Source: Lactobacillus hominis DSM 23910 = CRBIP 24.179 (GTDB lineage: Bacteria; Bacillota; Bacilli; Lactobacillales; Lactobacillaceae). Taken from it: 64,000 nt of DNA. Where the stretch lies: positions 62,001 to 126,000 of the forward strand of contig NZ_CAKE01000001.1 of assembly GCF_000296835.1 (NCBI RefSeq). Reading direction: 5' to 3'. Shown piece after piece: positions 43,629 through 51,192 of the stretch. Both the position numbers and the translations under genes were made by a program. The first letter of the stretch is position 1. Every line of letters begins with the position of its first letter. The notes beneath the pieces were generated by a model. That model had not been told where the DNA came from. It did no database searches and was given only the letters and a program-made list of their open reading frames with translations.

Positions 43629-44296
43629 CAAGTAGACGGATAAACTTCGCTGTAAGCAAGCATGCCACCAATTTTACATTCAGTTGTTGTTTCATGAATA
43701 TAATTAGCAATTGCTGCATGACAATACATAATGTTATGAGTTATTTGGTAAAGATCTTTTAATGAATGTTTATCGCTCATCACACCAGCAATTTTGAATG
43801 TACCTGGTTGAGAATAAAGATTTTGTTCATTAAAAGTAATCCAGTACTTAACTCGATTTTTAAAATGATCAACTAAAACTTTTCCGTATCTGATGAAAGC
43901 TTCGGCTGTTTCTTTGCTTAAAAAGCCATCGTATTTTTCAGCTAAGTGAAGTGGCATATCAAAATGATAAAGGCAAATCATTGGCTGAATATTTCTCTTT
44001 AAGCAGCCGTCAACCAATTTGTCGTAGAAGGTCAATCCTTCTTGATTTATTTCGCCATCGCCATCTTTAATAACACGTGACCAGGAAACAGAGAAACGAT
44101 ACATTGTCATCCCTAAATCTTGCATTAAATCCAAATCTTCATCGAAATGATGATAATTATCATTAGCAAAGTGCCAATCGCTTACTTGATCGCTTGCTTG
44201 ACGAATATCGTAAACTGATTTAGATTTGCCGCCTTCGTTATAGCCACCTTCAGTTTGCATGCTTGAAACTGAGTTGCCCCAATAAAATGGTTTCAT
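43592..44296 (-). pseudogene. 6-phospho-beta-glucosidase (GH1), 3'-truncated
   Basis: The first ~222 residues of a GH1 enzyme are present: MKPFYWGNSVSSMQTEGGYN, VSDWHFANDNYHHFDEDLDL, MYRFSVSWSRV and the acid/base region ITFNEQN near 166. After GGMLAYSEVYPST the sequence runs into the PTS EIIC fragment out of frame and stops 12 codons later. Normal length is ~470 residues; the nucleophile motif is lost, so the product cannot be an active hydrolase. A deletion between bgl and an EIIC gene is the likely cause. The start and promoter with a cre site are intact, and a GntR gene is divergent. Confidence 0.85.
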
Positions 44297-44317
44297 TTTA
44301 AAATCTCCCTCTGCAAT

Positions 44318-44331
44318 TGAAACCGTTTTCT
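44318..44331. promoter_or_regulatory. CcpA cre site
   Basis: TGAAACCGTTTTCT matches the catabolite-responsive element consensus (TGWAANCGNTNNCW). It lies 22 bases upstream of the truncated bgl start, in the region shared with the divergent GntR gene. Confidence 0.75.
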
Positions 44332-44424
44332 TATTACATATACAATTATAGAAAGGACTAGTTTTTAAATAAATAGGTGCTATGCTAGATGTAAAGAAAT
44401 AAGTTTACAACTTGGATTTGAAAA

Positions 44425-45144
44425 ATGACGAAATATATTGAAATTGCAAATGACATTGAACGCAAGATTTTAGGAAAACAGTATAAGAGAAAGCTTCCTA
44501 GTGAACAAAAATTAGCTGATGAATATCAAACTAGTAGAGTAGTAATTTCTAAAGCTTTAAATTGGCTCGCTGCTAAAAATACAGTTGAAACAATTGTTGG
44601 TAGTGGTACTTATGTTAAAGAAAAGAAGTATTATCAAGCTAACATGCAAGAAATTCCAGCCAACTTGCATGATGGGTTTTATCATTCAATGCGAGGAAAA
44701 GGCGAAGGAAAGATTGAAAGTCATATAGTTTCTTTTTCGATTAGGGAAGCAGATAATGAGGAAGCAAAAAAATTAAACTTAAAGCCTGGAGATGAAGTCT
44801 ATGACATTATTCGTCAACGTTTAGTTGAAAATCATCCCAGAAAATTAGAATATACGGTAATGCCAGTCAAAGTTATTCCTGGAATTACGTTAGACGTTCT
44901 TCATAAATCCGTGTATTCGTATATTCAAAATGAGCTAGGTTTAGAAATAGGAAAAGCTAATCGAGTAATTAGTGCTGATAAAGCTGATGCCTACGATCAA
45001 GATTATTTAGATTGTAAGCCTGATGACGCAGTCTTATCGGTACATCAACTTGCCTTTTTAAAAGATGGGCGGCCTTTTGAAATTTCAGAAACGCGCGATC
45101 GTTACGATAGAGCAGAGTATATTCTTTATCAAGTTAAAAATTAG
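44425..45144 (+). CDS. GntR/HutC-family transcriptional regulator (UTRA domain)
   Basis: The 239-residue protein has a GntR winged helix (~1-70; YIEIANDIERKILGKQYKRK, LPSEQKLADEYQTSRVVISKALN) and a UTRA ligand domain (~85-235; EVYDIIRQRLVEN, LEYTVMPVKVIPG). Regulators of this type beside a GH1/PTS operon usually sense a phosphorylated beta-glucoside. Its divergent target operon is now truncated, so it may be losing its role. The next gene follows 9 bases downstream. Confidence 0.9.
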   Translation: MTKYIEIANDIERKILGKQYKRKLPSEQKLADEYQTSRVVISKALNWLAAKNTVETIVGSGTYVKEKKYYQANMQEIPANLHDGFYHSMRGKGEGKIESHIVSFSIREADNEEAKKLNLKPGDEVYDIIRQRLVENHPRKLEYTVMPVKVIPGITLDVLHKSVYSYIQNELGLEIGKANRVISADKADAYDQDYLDCKPDDAVLSVHQLAFLKDGRPFEISETRDRYDRAEYILYQVKN

Positions 45145-45153
45145 GAGAAAATT

Positions 45154-45507
45154 ATGGCAATTGAATGGATTTGTTACAAAGAAAATGGCGATTTGAACTA
45201 TAAACTACCTTTCAGTCCAGATCACGTAAAGCAATTTGTCGGTCAAAAAACGCGGGTAACTTTAAAAGATGGTAGTCAAAAAGTGGGCTTTACCAGCAAT
45301 AATTTCGTTAATAATAATTTAGAGTTATGGACCTTTGAGAATTTAGATGAGCAAAAGCATGCTTTAACTGGCAAAGACCGGCTTAAGCAAAATTATGTAA
45401 AAGTTAGTTTAGCTGATGTAAAAACGATTGAGACTATTTTAAACAGTAATCCACGTAGCGGGATGATTTTAACGAATAAGTTTCAAACTGATAATAAAAA
45501 GCTGTAG
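45154..45507 (+). CDS. Hypothetical protein, possible Sm-like small beta protein
   Basis: The 117-residue soluble protein begins MAIEWICYKENGDLNYKLPF and contains FVGQKTRVTLKDGSQKVGFT, which resembles the Sm-like strand pattern 'control of a modification on a small beta barrel', a weak impression only. It lies 9 bases after the GntR gene and is probably co-transcribed. No known function. Confidence 0.6.
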   Translation: MAIEWICYKENGDLNYKLPFSPDHVKQFVGQKTRVTLKDGSQKVGFTSNNFVNNNLELWTFENLDEQKHALTGKDRLKQNYVKVSLADVKTIETILNSNPRSGMILTNKFQTDNKKL

Positions 45508-45592
45508 ATTATAGTAATCGATCTAGAAAATAATTAAATCTCTTTAGATACCTCTTAAGCCTAAAGGCTTTGAAAGTGCTTAGTTGAATATT

Positions 45593-45620
45593 TTGCAATT
45601 GAACGATTGCAATTTGTTTA
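45593..45620. terminator. Possible terminator
   Basis: TTGCAAT (45593-45599) and ATTGCAA (45606-45612) pair around TGAACG, followed by TTTGTTT. Confidence 0.45.
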
Positions 45621-45645
45621 ATGAAATTAGAATCTAGATGAATTT

Positions 45646-45801
45646 TTAATTAAATCGTTCTTTCCTAGGATTATTTTTAGCTTTACTCAATCGAATCTTT
45701 ACAGGATTAAAATTGATTAATTTTTGTTGCTTTTGCGATTTAACTTTATTTTTAAGCATCTTTTTAAAAGTCAATAAATCTTTCTTATTTATCGTGTTCA
45801 T
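45646..45801 (-). pseudogene. Short basic ORF, probably part of a decayed locus
   Basis: A 51-residue Lys/Asn-rich frame (MNTINKKDLLTFKKMLKNKV...) begins inside the end of the degraded gene upstream (overlap by 15 bases or so). It has no recognisable domain and may be either a small genuine gene or a frameshifted tail of that gene. Confidence 0.35.
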
Positions 45802-46223
45802 AATTAAGCTTACTAAGCCATATAGATACATATTCTTGCTGATTGTCGAATGTTTGATAAGTAAAAGAGATACGACTACTTTCATCTAGACAAATATGTG
45901 GCTTCAAATTGAATGTGGGATTAGTTTGGCGCAAATCTTGGATGACTCGTTTAAGCGAATAAATATAAGCGCTAGTTAGAAAGGGCTTAACAACATCTAA
46001 GGCCGAAACATTCATGCTCTTTCTTTTTTTAGCGAGAACGGTAGATTTTTTGAAAATAACGATTGTATAAATCCTTTAGCCGAAAAGTTGGGATGACTAG
46101 AAAGCCAGTATAGAATTTTTCAGTCGTATTGTTTGATTGAGATTAAAAAGAGATATTTTCATCAATAAAAATATGAAATTGCTTAGTATGACGATGTGGT
46201 TGAAATAATTTCTTTAAGATCAT
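45785..46223 (-). pseudogene. Degraded hypothetical gene (possible DUF3800-like)
   Basis: The minus strand starts with a good ribosome-binding site and MILKKLFQPHRHTKQFHIFI, then DENISF and a stop at once. The same frame continues with TEKFYTGFLVIPTFRLKDLY to a second stop. A shifted frame then carries MNVSALDVVKPFLTSAYIYS through LDESSRISFTYQTF to the end. Two stops and a frameshift in a continuous protein show decay. FIDEN and the aromatic pattern vaguely recall DUF3800 proteins; this is weak. Most of the 920-base gap between 45507 and 46427 is explained by it. Confidence 0.6.
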
Positions 46224-46426
46224 ATTTTTTCTCCAAGTAGATTTTATAGAAGTATTATATCGAACACAAGTTCTGAAAGAAAGCGAACAAGAAAAATATT
46301 ATTGTGAATCATTTTTTTATTATGTGAAGTTGCTGAACGTATATTCTTAATGAACTTGTTGTGAAATGGGAGTTCAGGGTAAAATAGAAATATTATTTGA
46401 ACAAAAACAATTTTTAGGAGTTAGCA

Positions 46427-47941
46427 ATGATAAATGGAGAATTAAAAAGTAAGATAGATAGTTTATGGGATACATTTGCTGCTGGAGGCTTAACTAATCC
46501 TTTAAATGTTATTGAGCAAATTACATATTTGATGTTCATTAAAGATCTAGATGATTTAGATAATAAAAAGAAAAAAGATAATTTATTATTAGGATTAAAT
46601 GATTATAAATCAATCTATGATGGTGAAGTTCAGGTTGATGATGATTTAGTTGTAAATGGCGATGAACTTAGATGGTCAACTTTTAAAGATTTTGCTCCAG
46701 ATAAGATGTTTACCGTAGTACAAATAGAAGTTTTTCCTTTTATTAAAAATTTGAAAAATGGTGAAGATAGTTCTTTTGCTCGACATATGAAAGATGCAAC
46801 ATTTTTAATACCAACACCAGGTTTGTTATCTAAAGTTGTAGAAGCGTTGGATGAAATTTATCGCTTGATGGATGCAGATGTTTCAAAGAGAGCTGATATT
46901 CGTGGGGATGTTTATGAATATCTCTTAGGAAAGTTATCTACTGCTGGGCGAAATGGTCAATTCAGAACACCACGCCATATTATTAAGATGATGGTTGAAT
47001 TAATGGATCCGCGAGCTGATGATAAAATTGCTGATCCTGCAGCAGGTACGGCTGGATTTTTAGTTGAAGCTGCTGAATACCTTCAAACTAAGAAAAAAGA
47101 CGAAATTTTTTATACTAAAGAAAATAAACATTACTTCAATAATGAAATGTTTACGGGTTATGATACGGATCAAACCATGCTTCGAATTGGAGCGATGAAT
47201 ATGCTTACTCACGGAGTGGATAATCCTAATATCGATTATCATGACAGCTTATCTGATCAAAATACGGACAAAGATGAATATTCATTGATCTTAGCTAATC
47301 CTCCTTTTAAGGGGAGTTTAGATTATGATACGGTTTCAAATGATTTGCTTAAAGTATGTAAAACTAAAAAAACAGAGCTTCTATTTTTAACTTTATTTTT
47401 GAGAATGCTAAGAGTAGGCGGTAGATGTGCATGTATTGTGCCAGATGGAGTTTTATTCGGTTCATCTAAAGCTCATAAATCAATTAGAAAAGTATTGGTT
47501 GAAGATAATAACTTAGAAGCAGTAATTTCAATGCCTTCAGGTGTATTTAAACCATACGCTGGAGTTTCAACTGCAATTTTGATATTTACTAAGACTGGTA
47601 ATGGCGGCACTGATAAAGTTTGGTTCTATGATATGACAGCTGATGGTTTTTCACTTGATGATAAACGAACACCTGTTAAAGAAAATGATATTCCTGATAT
47701 TATTGAAAGATTTAAGCATTTAGACAAAGAAATTGATCGTAAAAAGACTGAAAAGTCATTTATGGTTGATAAGAAAGACATTGTTGATAATGATTATGAT
47801 CTTTCAATTAATCGTTATAAAGAAATAGAGTATAAACCAGTTGAATATCCACCAACTAAAGATATTATTGCTGAAATTGAAAAATTAGATAAAGAAGCAA
47901 ATGATGCATTACAAGAGTTAAAAGCTCTTTTAAAAGACTAG
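46427..47941 (+). CDS. hsdM: Type I restriction-modification methyltransferase subunit (second system)
   Basis: The 504-residue HsdM has an N-terminal helical domain (LWDTFAAGGLTNPLNVIEQI, TYLMFIKDLDDLD), SAM motif DPAAGTAGFLVEAAEYL near 202 and catalytic NPPFKGSLD near 290. The C-terminus ends with a coiled coil (ENDIPDIIERFKHLDKEID). It heads the operon hsdM-hsdS1-recombinase-hsdS2-hsdR. It resembles the HsdM of phase-variable type I loci of other Firmicutes in layout. Intact. TAGGAG site before ATG. Confidence 0.94.
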   Translation: MINGELKSKIDSLWDTFAAGGLTNPLNVIEQITYLMFIKDLDDLDNKKKKDNLLLGLNDYKSIYDGEVQVDDDLVVNGDELRWSTFKDFAPDKMFTVVQIEVFPFIKNLKNGEDSSFARHMKDATFLIPTPGLLSKVVEALDEIYRLMDADVSKRADIRGDVYEYLLGKLSTAGRNGQFRTPRHIIKMMVELMDPRADDKIADPAAGTAGFLVEAAEYLQTKKKDEIFYTKENKHYFNNEMFTGYDTDQTMLRIGAMNMLTHGVDNPNIDYHDSLSDQNTDKDEYSLILANPPFKGSLDYDTVSNDLLKVCKTKKTELLFLTLFLRMLRVGGRCACIVPDGVLFGSSKAHKSIRKVLVEDNNLEAVISMPSGVFKPYAGVSTAILIFTKTGNGGTDKVWFYDMTADGFSLDDKRTPVKENDIPDIIERFKHLDKEIDRKKTEKSFMVDKKDIVDNDYDLSINRYKEIEYKPVEYPPTKDIIAEIEKLDKEANDALQELKALLKD

Positions 47942-47951
47942 AAAGGAAAAA

Positions 47952-47971
47952 CAAATTCAGGTTTGTAGGGT
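47952..47971 (+). repeat. Direct repeat A1, upstream of hsdS1
   Basis: CAAATTCAGGTTTGTAGGGT, identical to 50072-50091 and 2120 bases from it. With the flanking base it contains ACAAA-TTCAGG-TTTGT, short inverted arms around a 6-base core as in tyrosine-recombinase crossover sites; it also holds the AGGGT ribosome-binding site of hsdS1. Confidence 0.9.
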
Positions 47972-47976
47972 AAAAA

Positions 47977-49059
47977 TTGATAGTAAAGCTTGAAGATGTA
48001 TGTATAAAAGGTACATCAAATATTAGACAAAAGGATCTTATTAATAAAGATGGCAAATATTCTGTTTATGGTGCATCTGGAATAGCTGGGTATTTGAATT
48101 CATTTCAGTTTGAAAAGCCATATGTTGGAGTAGTCAAAGATGGAGCAGGCATAGGAAGAGCTATGTATTTACCCCAAAATTCTTCAATTATTGGTACCAT
48201 GCAAGCTTTAATTCCTAAAGAAAATATATTGCCTAAATATCTTTATTATGCTGTTTCAGCTATGCATTTGGATAAGTATTATAGTGGAGCGACTATCCCA
48301 CATATTTATTTTAAAAACTATAAGCATGAAAAGTTTAATTTAGTATCTGTAGAAGAACAAAAACAGATTATTACTATATTTTCAGCGATAGAAAAAAATA
48401 TTAACTATAGAAATCATCAGTTGAATAAGCTAAATGAACTAATCAAAGCCCGATTTGTCGAGATGTTTGGTGATCCGATATTAAATTCTCATTATTATAA
48501 TCTGGTTAAATTAAGTAGTCTAGGAACATTAGCGAGAGGAAAATCAAAACATCGGCCTAGAAATGATCCCCAACTTTTAGGCGGTCCATATCCTTTAATT
48601 CAAACTGGGGAAATAGCAAATTCAGATATTTTTATTAAAAAATTCACTAACACGTATTCTGAATTAGGTCTTCAACAGAGTAAAATGTGGCCAAAGGGCA
48701 CTTTGTGCATAACTATTGCTGCTAATATAGCACAAACAGCAATTTTGTCATTCGACGCATGTTTTCCGGATAGCGTTGTAGGTTTTATCCCTGGAAATTG
48801 TGATATTATGCCACTTTATTTACATTATTGGTTTTCCTTCTTTCAAAAAATAATTGATTCTCAAGCATCGCAAGTAGCACAAAAAAATATAAATCTTAAA
48901 GTCCTTTCCAACCTTGAAGTAATGTTGCCTCCGAAAAATGAACAAAACGAATTTGCGAACTTCGTCCAACAAGTCGACAAATCAAAAGTTGCAGTTCAAA
49001 AATCACTTGATGAGACACAAAAATTATTTGATAGCTTAATGCAAGAATATTTTGGCTAA
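47977..49059 (+). CDS. hsdS: Type I specificity subunit, copy 1
   Basis: The 360-residue HsdS has two recognition domains. TRD1 (~1-135) begins MIVKLEDVCIKGTSNIRQKD. A central conserved spacer contains LNELIKARFVEMFGDP (~150-167), then TRD2 (~170-330), ending with FVQQVDKSKVAVQKSLDETQ KL. The start is TTG, 5 bases after AGGGT in repeat A1. Spacer and end are identical at DNA level to hsdS2 in two blocks, while the TRDs differ completely. With the recombinase that follows it forms a unit bounded by repeats A1 and A2. Confidence 0.9.
   Translation: MIVKLEDVCIKGTSNIRQKDLINKDGKYSVYGASGIAGYLNSFQFEKPYVGVVKDGAGIGRAMYLPQNSSIIGTMQALIPKENILPKYLYYAVSAMHLDKYYSGATIPHIYFKNYKHEKFNLVSVEEQKQIITIFSAIEKNINYRNHQLNKLNELIKARFVEMFGDPILNSHYYNLVKLSSLGTLARGKSKHRPRNDPQLLGGPYPLIQTGEIANSDIFIKKFTNTYSELGLQQSKMWPKGTLCITIAANIAQTAILSFDACFPDSVVGFIPGNCDIMPLYLHYWFSFFQKIIDSQASQVAQKNINLKVLSNLEVMLPPKNEQNEFANFVQQVDKSKVAVQKSLDETQKLFDSLMQEYFG
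48434..48476 (+). repeat. Direct repeat B1, central spacer of hsdS1
   Basis: A 43-base block coding for NELIKARFVEMFGDP, identical to 50558-50600 in hsdS2. Confidence 0.9.
48961..48987 (+). repeat. Direct repeat C1, 3' spacer of hsdS1
   Basis: A 27-base block coding for FVQQVDKSK, identical to 51088-51114 in hsdS2. Confidence 0.9.
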
Positions 49060-49071
49060 AAAGTGGTTTAA

Positions 49072-49103
49072 TAGTGAAAAACTCTAAAATGGGAGATTCA
49101 CTA
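49072..49103 (+). promoter_or_regulatory. Inverted repeat enclosing the recombinase ribosome-binding site
   Basis: TAGTGAA (49072-49078) and TTCACTA (49097-49103) flank an 18-base loop that contains GGGAG, and the second arm reaches the A of the start codon. The mRNA hairpin could hide the start site; an operator is the other reading. Confidence 0.5.
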
Positions 49104-50071
49104 TGGATGAGAAGTTTGTTGAAATAATAAATGAAATGGCTGAAGTGCTTAATGCGGCACAATTAAAGCGACTTCAGGAAGTAATGCTAAAGCATTTGGT
49201 CGAAAGAGAACCACGAAAAAGAAAAATTAGTAATAGGGAATACTTGGCTAAATTTCTTGAAGCTAAAAAGATGGAAGGTTGTTCTGACAGAACAATTAAA
49301 TATTACAAAGTTACCGTTGAACAGTTGCTGACTAAAGTAATCCGACCAATACGTAAAATTACTACGGAAGAAATGCGTGAATATTTAGTTGAGTATCAAA
49401 AAATCAATAATTGTGGAAAGACGACTATTGATAATATTCGCCGTAATATTTCTAGTTTTTTCTCATGGCTTGAGGAAGAAGATTATATCTTGAAAAGTCC
49501 TATGCGACGTATTCATAAGATACGATCAGAAAAATTAGTAAAAAATGTAATTACTGATGAAGATATTGAAAAGCTACGTGATGGCTGTTCTTGTCTAAGA
49601 GATGTTGCAATGATTGATTTACTGTATTCAACGGGCATTAGAGTAGGCGAACTTGTTCGACTTAACAGAAATGATATTAATTTCTCTGAACGTGAATGTG
49701 TGGTATTTGGAAAGGGAGATAAGGAAAGACGAGTATATTTTGACGCTAAATCAAAAGTACATCTTATTAATTACCTAAGAAGCAGAGAAGACGACAACCC
49801 AGCTCTTTTTGTTTCCTTAGACAAGCCAAATGATAGATTGAAAATTAGTGGAGTAGAGATTAGGTTACGACAACTTGGAAGAAAACTACATTTAGATAGA
49901 ATTCATCCTCATAAATTTAGACGGAGTATGGCTACTAGAGCTATTGATAAAGGTATGCCAATTGAACAAGTACAGAAAATTTTAGGACATTCTCAGATAG
50001 ATACAACAATGCAATATGCAATTGTTAATCAAAATAATGTAAAGGCGGCCCATAGAAAATACATATCCTAG
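49103..50071 (+). CDS. Tyrosine recombinase within the type I locus
   Basis: The 322-residue site-specific recombinase has an N-terminal SAM-like core-binding domain (~45-140) and a catalytic domain with all residues: Arg in STGIRVGELVRL (~178), Lys in FGKGDKERRV, HPHKFRRS (HxxR), LGHSQ and nucleophile Tyr in TMQYAIVNQ (~304). An N-terminal extension of ~45 residues precedes the usual start. It is placed between hsdS1 and hsdS2 on the same strand and its stop is one base from repeat A2. Such enzymes shuffle hsdS genes in other bacteria; here the target repeats are direct, so excision or exchange is expected. Confidence 0.92.
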   Translation: MDEKFVEIINEMAEVLNAAQLKRLQEVMLKHLVEREPRKRKISNREYLAKFLEAKKMEGCSDRTIKYYKVTVEQLLTKVIRPIRKITTEEMREYLVEYQKINNCGKTTIDNIRRNISSFFSWLEEEDYILKSPMRRIHKIRSEKLVKNVITDEDIEKLRDGCSCLRDVAMIDLLYSTGIRVGELVRLNRNDINFSERECVVFGKGDKERRVYFDAKSKVHLINYLRSREDDNPALFVSLDKPNDRLKISGVEIRLRQLGRKLHLDRIHPHKFRRSMATRAIDKGMPIEQVQKILGHSQIDTTMQYAIVNQNNVKAAHRKYIS

Positions 50072-50091
50072 CAAATTCAGGTTTGTAGGGT
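50072..50091 (+). repeat. Direct repeat A2, upstream of hsdS2
   Basis: Identical to A1 (47952-47971). It begins one base after the recombinase stop and provides the ribosome-binding site of hsdS2. Confidence 0.9.
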
Positions 50092-50097
50092 GCAGTG

Positions 50098-51192
50098 TTG
50101 ATTCAAAAGTTTACAACTTTATTTAAAGATGTAACTAGACAGGGTACTAAAATCCCTAAAGAAGAATATTTAAGTCATGGAAAAAATATAATAATAGATC
50201 AAGGACAAGATATTATTGCTGGTTATACAAATTGTGAAGATGGTATATTTAAAAAAATTCCAGCTATAGTTTTTGGTGATCATACAAGGATAATCAAATA
50301 TGTTGATACGCCATTTTTCTTAGGAGCAGATGGAGTAAAAGTGTTGAAATGTACTGATAAAGATGCAAACTATAGGTATTTATACTATGCTTTAAAGAAT
50401 GCACATATTCCAAATACAGGCTATAATCGACATTTCAAATGGCTTAAAGAAATAACTATAAATTATCCAGACAAAAATAGACAAAATGATATTGTTAATA
50501 TTCTTGATAAATTAGAATACATTATTAAAATGAAATCTCAAGAATTAGATAAGTTCGATGAACTAATCAAAGCCCGATTTGTCGAGATGTTTGGTGATCC
50601 TTTTAACAATCCTCAAAAATTTGATATGGCTCGATTAGGAGATATAGCGGATTTGGTTAGTGGAGGGACTCCGTCTAGAAAGAATATGAAATTTTATAAT
50701 GGTAATATTCCATTTATTACCACTGTTGCTTTAGGCCCCAATTATGTTGAGTCTAAAAATGCGCAAGATTTTATAACTTTAGAAGGTGTAAACAATTCAT
50801 CTACAAAAGTTATAAGAAAAAACACCTTATTAATAGGTACTAGAGTTGGTGTAGGAAAGACATCTATAACCAATGACAATATGGCTATTAATCAAGATAT
50901 AGTTGCACTGAATAATGTTGATATGGCAAGTTATGATTTGTTTTATTTAAAAGCTGTTTTAGATCAATATCAGTATTATTTTAATCTTCAAAAAAGAGGA
51001 GCAACTATTAAGGGAATAACATCTAAAATTATTAAACAAGTTCAGATTCCAATATCACCAATTGATCTTCAAAAAAAATATCATAATTTCGTCCAACAAG
51101 TCGACAAATCAAAATTTGAAAATATAGTATACTTAAATAAAACGCTCTCAAGCAAAATTCTCAGTCAATTAGGAGATGCTATCCGTGACTAA
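50098..51192 (+). CDS. hsdS: Type I specificity subunit, copy 2
   Basis: The 364-residue HsdS has TRD1 (~1-140, LIQKFTTLFKDVTRQGTKIP), the same central block as copy 1 (DELIKARFVEMFGDP ~155-168) and TRD2 (~170-335, MARLGDIADLVSGGTPSRKN) ending in FVQQVDKSKFENIVYL. The recognition domains are unrelated to those of hsdS1. The last ~20 residues differ from the usual VQKSLDETQKLFDSLMQEYF end seen in copy 1. Start is TTG at 50098 (GTG 50095 is closer to the ribosome-binding site). The 3' end overlaps hsdR, so this is the copy in the expressed operon position next to hsdR. Confidence 0.9.
   Translation: MIQKFTTLFKDVTRQGTKIPKEEYLSHGKNIIIDQGQDIIAGYTNCEDGIFKKIPAIVFGDHTRIIKYVDTPFFLGADGVKVLKCTDKDANYRYLYYALKNAHIPNTGYNRHFKWLKEITINYPDKNRQNDIVNILDKLEYIIKMKSQELDKFDELIKARFVEMFGDPFNNPQKFDMARLGDIADLVSGGTPSRKNMKFYNGNIPFITTVALGPNYVESKNAQDFITLEGVNNSSTKVIRKNTLLIGTRVGVGKTSITNDNMAINQDIVALNNVDMASYDLFYLKAVLDQYQYYFNLQKRGATIKGITSKIIKQVQIPISPIDLQKKYHNFVQQVDKSKFENIVYLNKTLSSKILSQLGDAIRD
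50558..50600 (+). repeat. Direct repeat B2, central spacer of hsdS2
   Basis: 43 bases identical to B1 (48434-48476). Confidence 0.9.
51088..51114 (+). repeat. Direct repeat C2, 3' spacer of hsdS2
   Basis: 27 bases identical to C1 (48961-48987). Confidence 0.9.

Noticed and set aside
49103-50071. Prophage or integrative-element integrase
   Set aside because: No phage or conjugation genes and no tRNA target nearby; the gene is tightly packed between two hsdS genes with matching repeats.
47952-51114. Ordinary inversion-type phase-variable hsdS locus
   Set aside because: Both hsdS genes and all three repeat pairs have the same orientation, so simple inversion between these repeats cannot occur.
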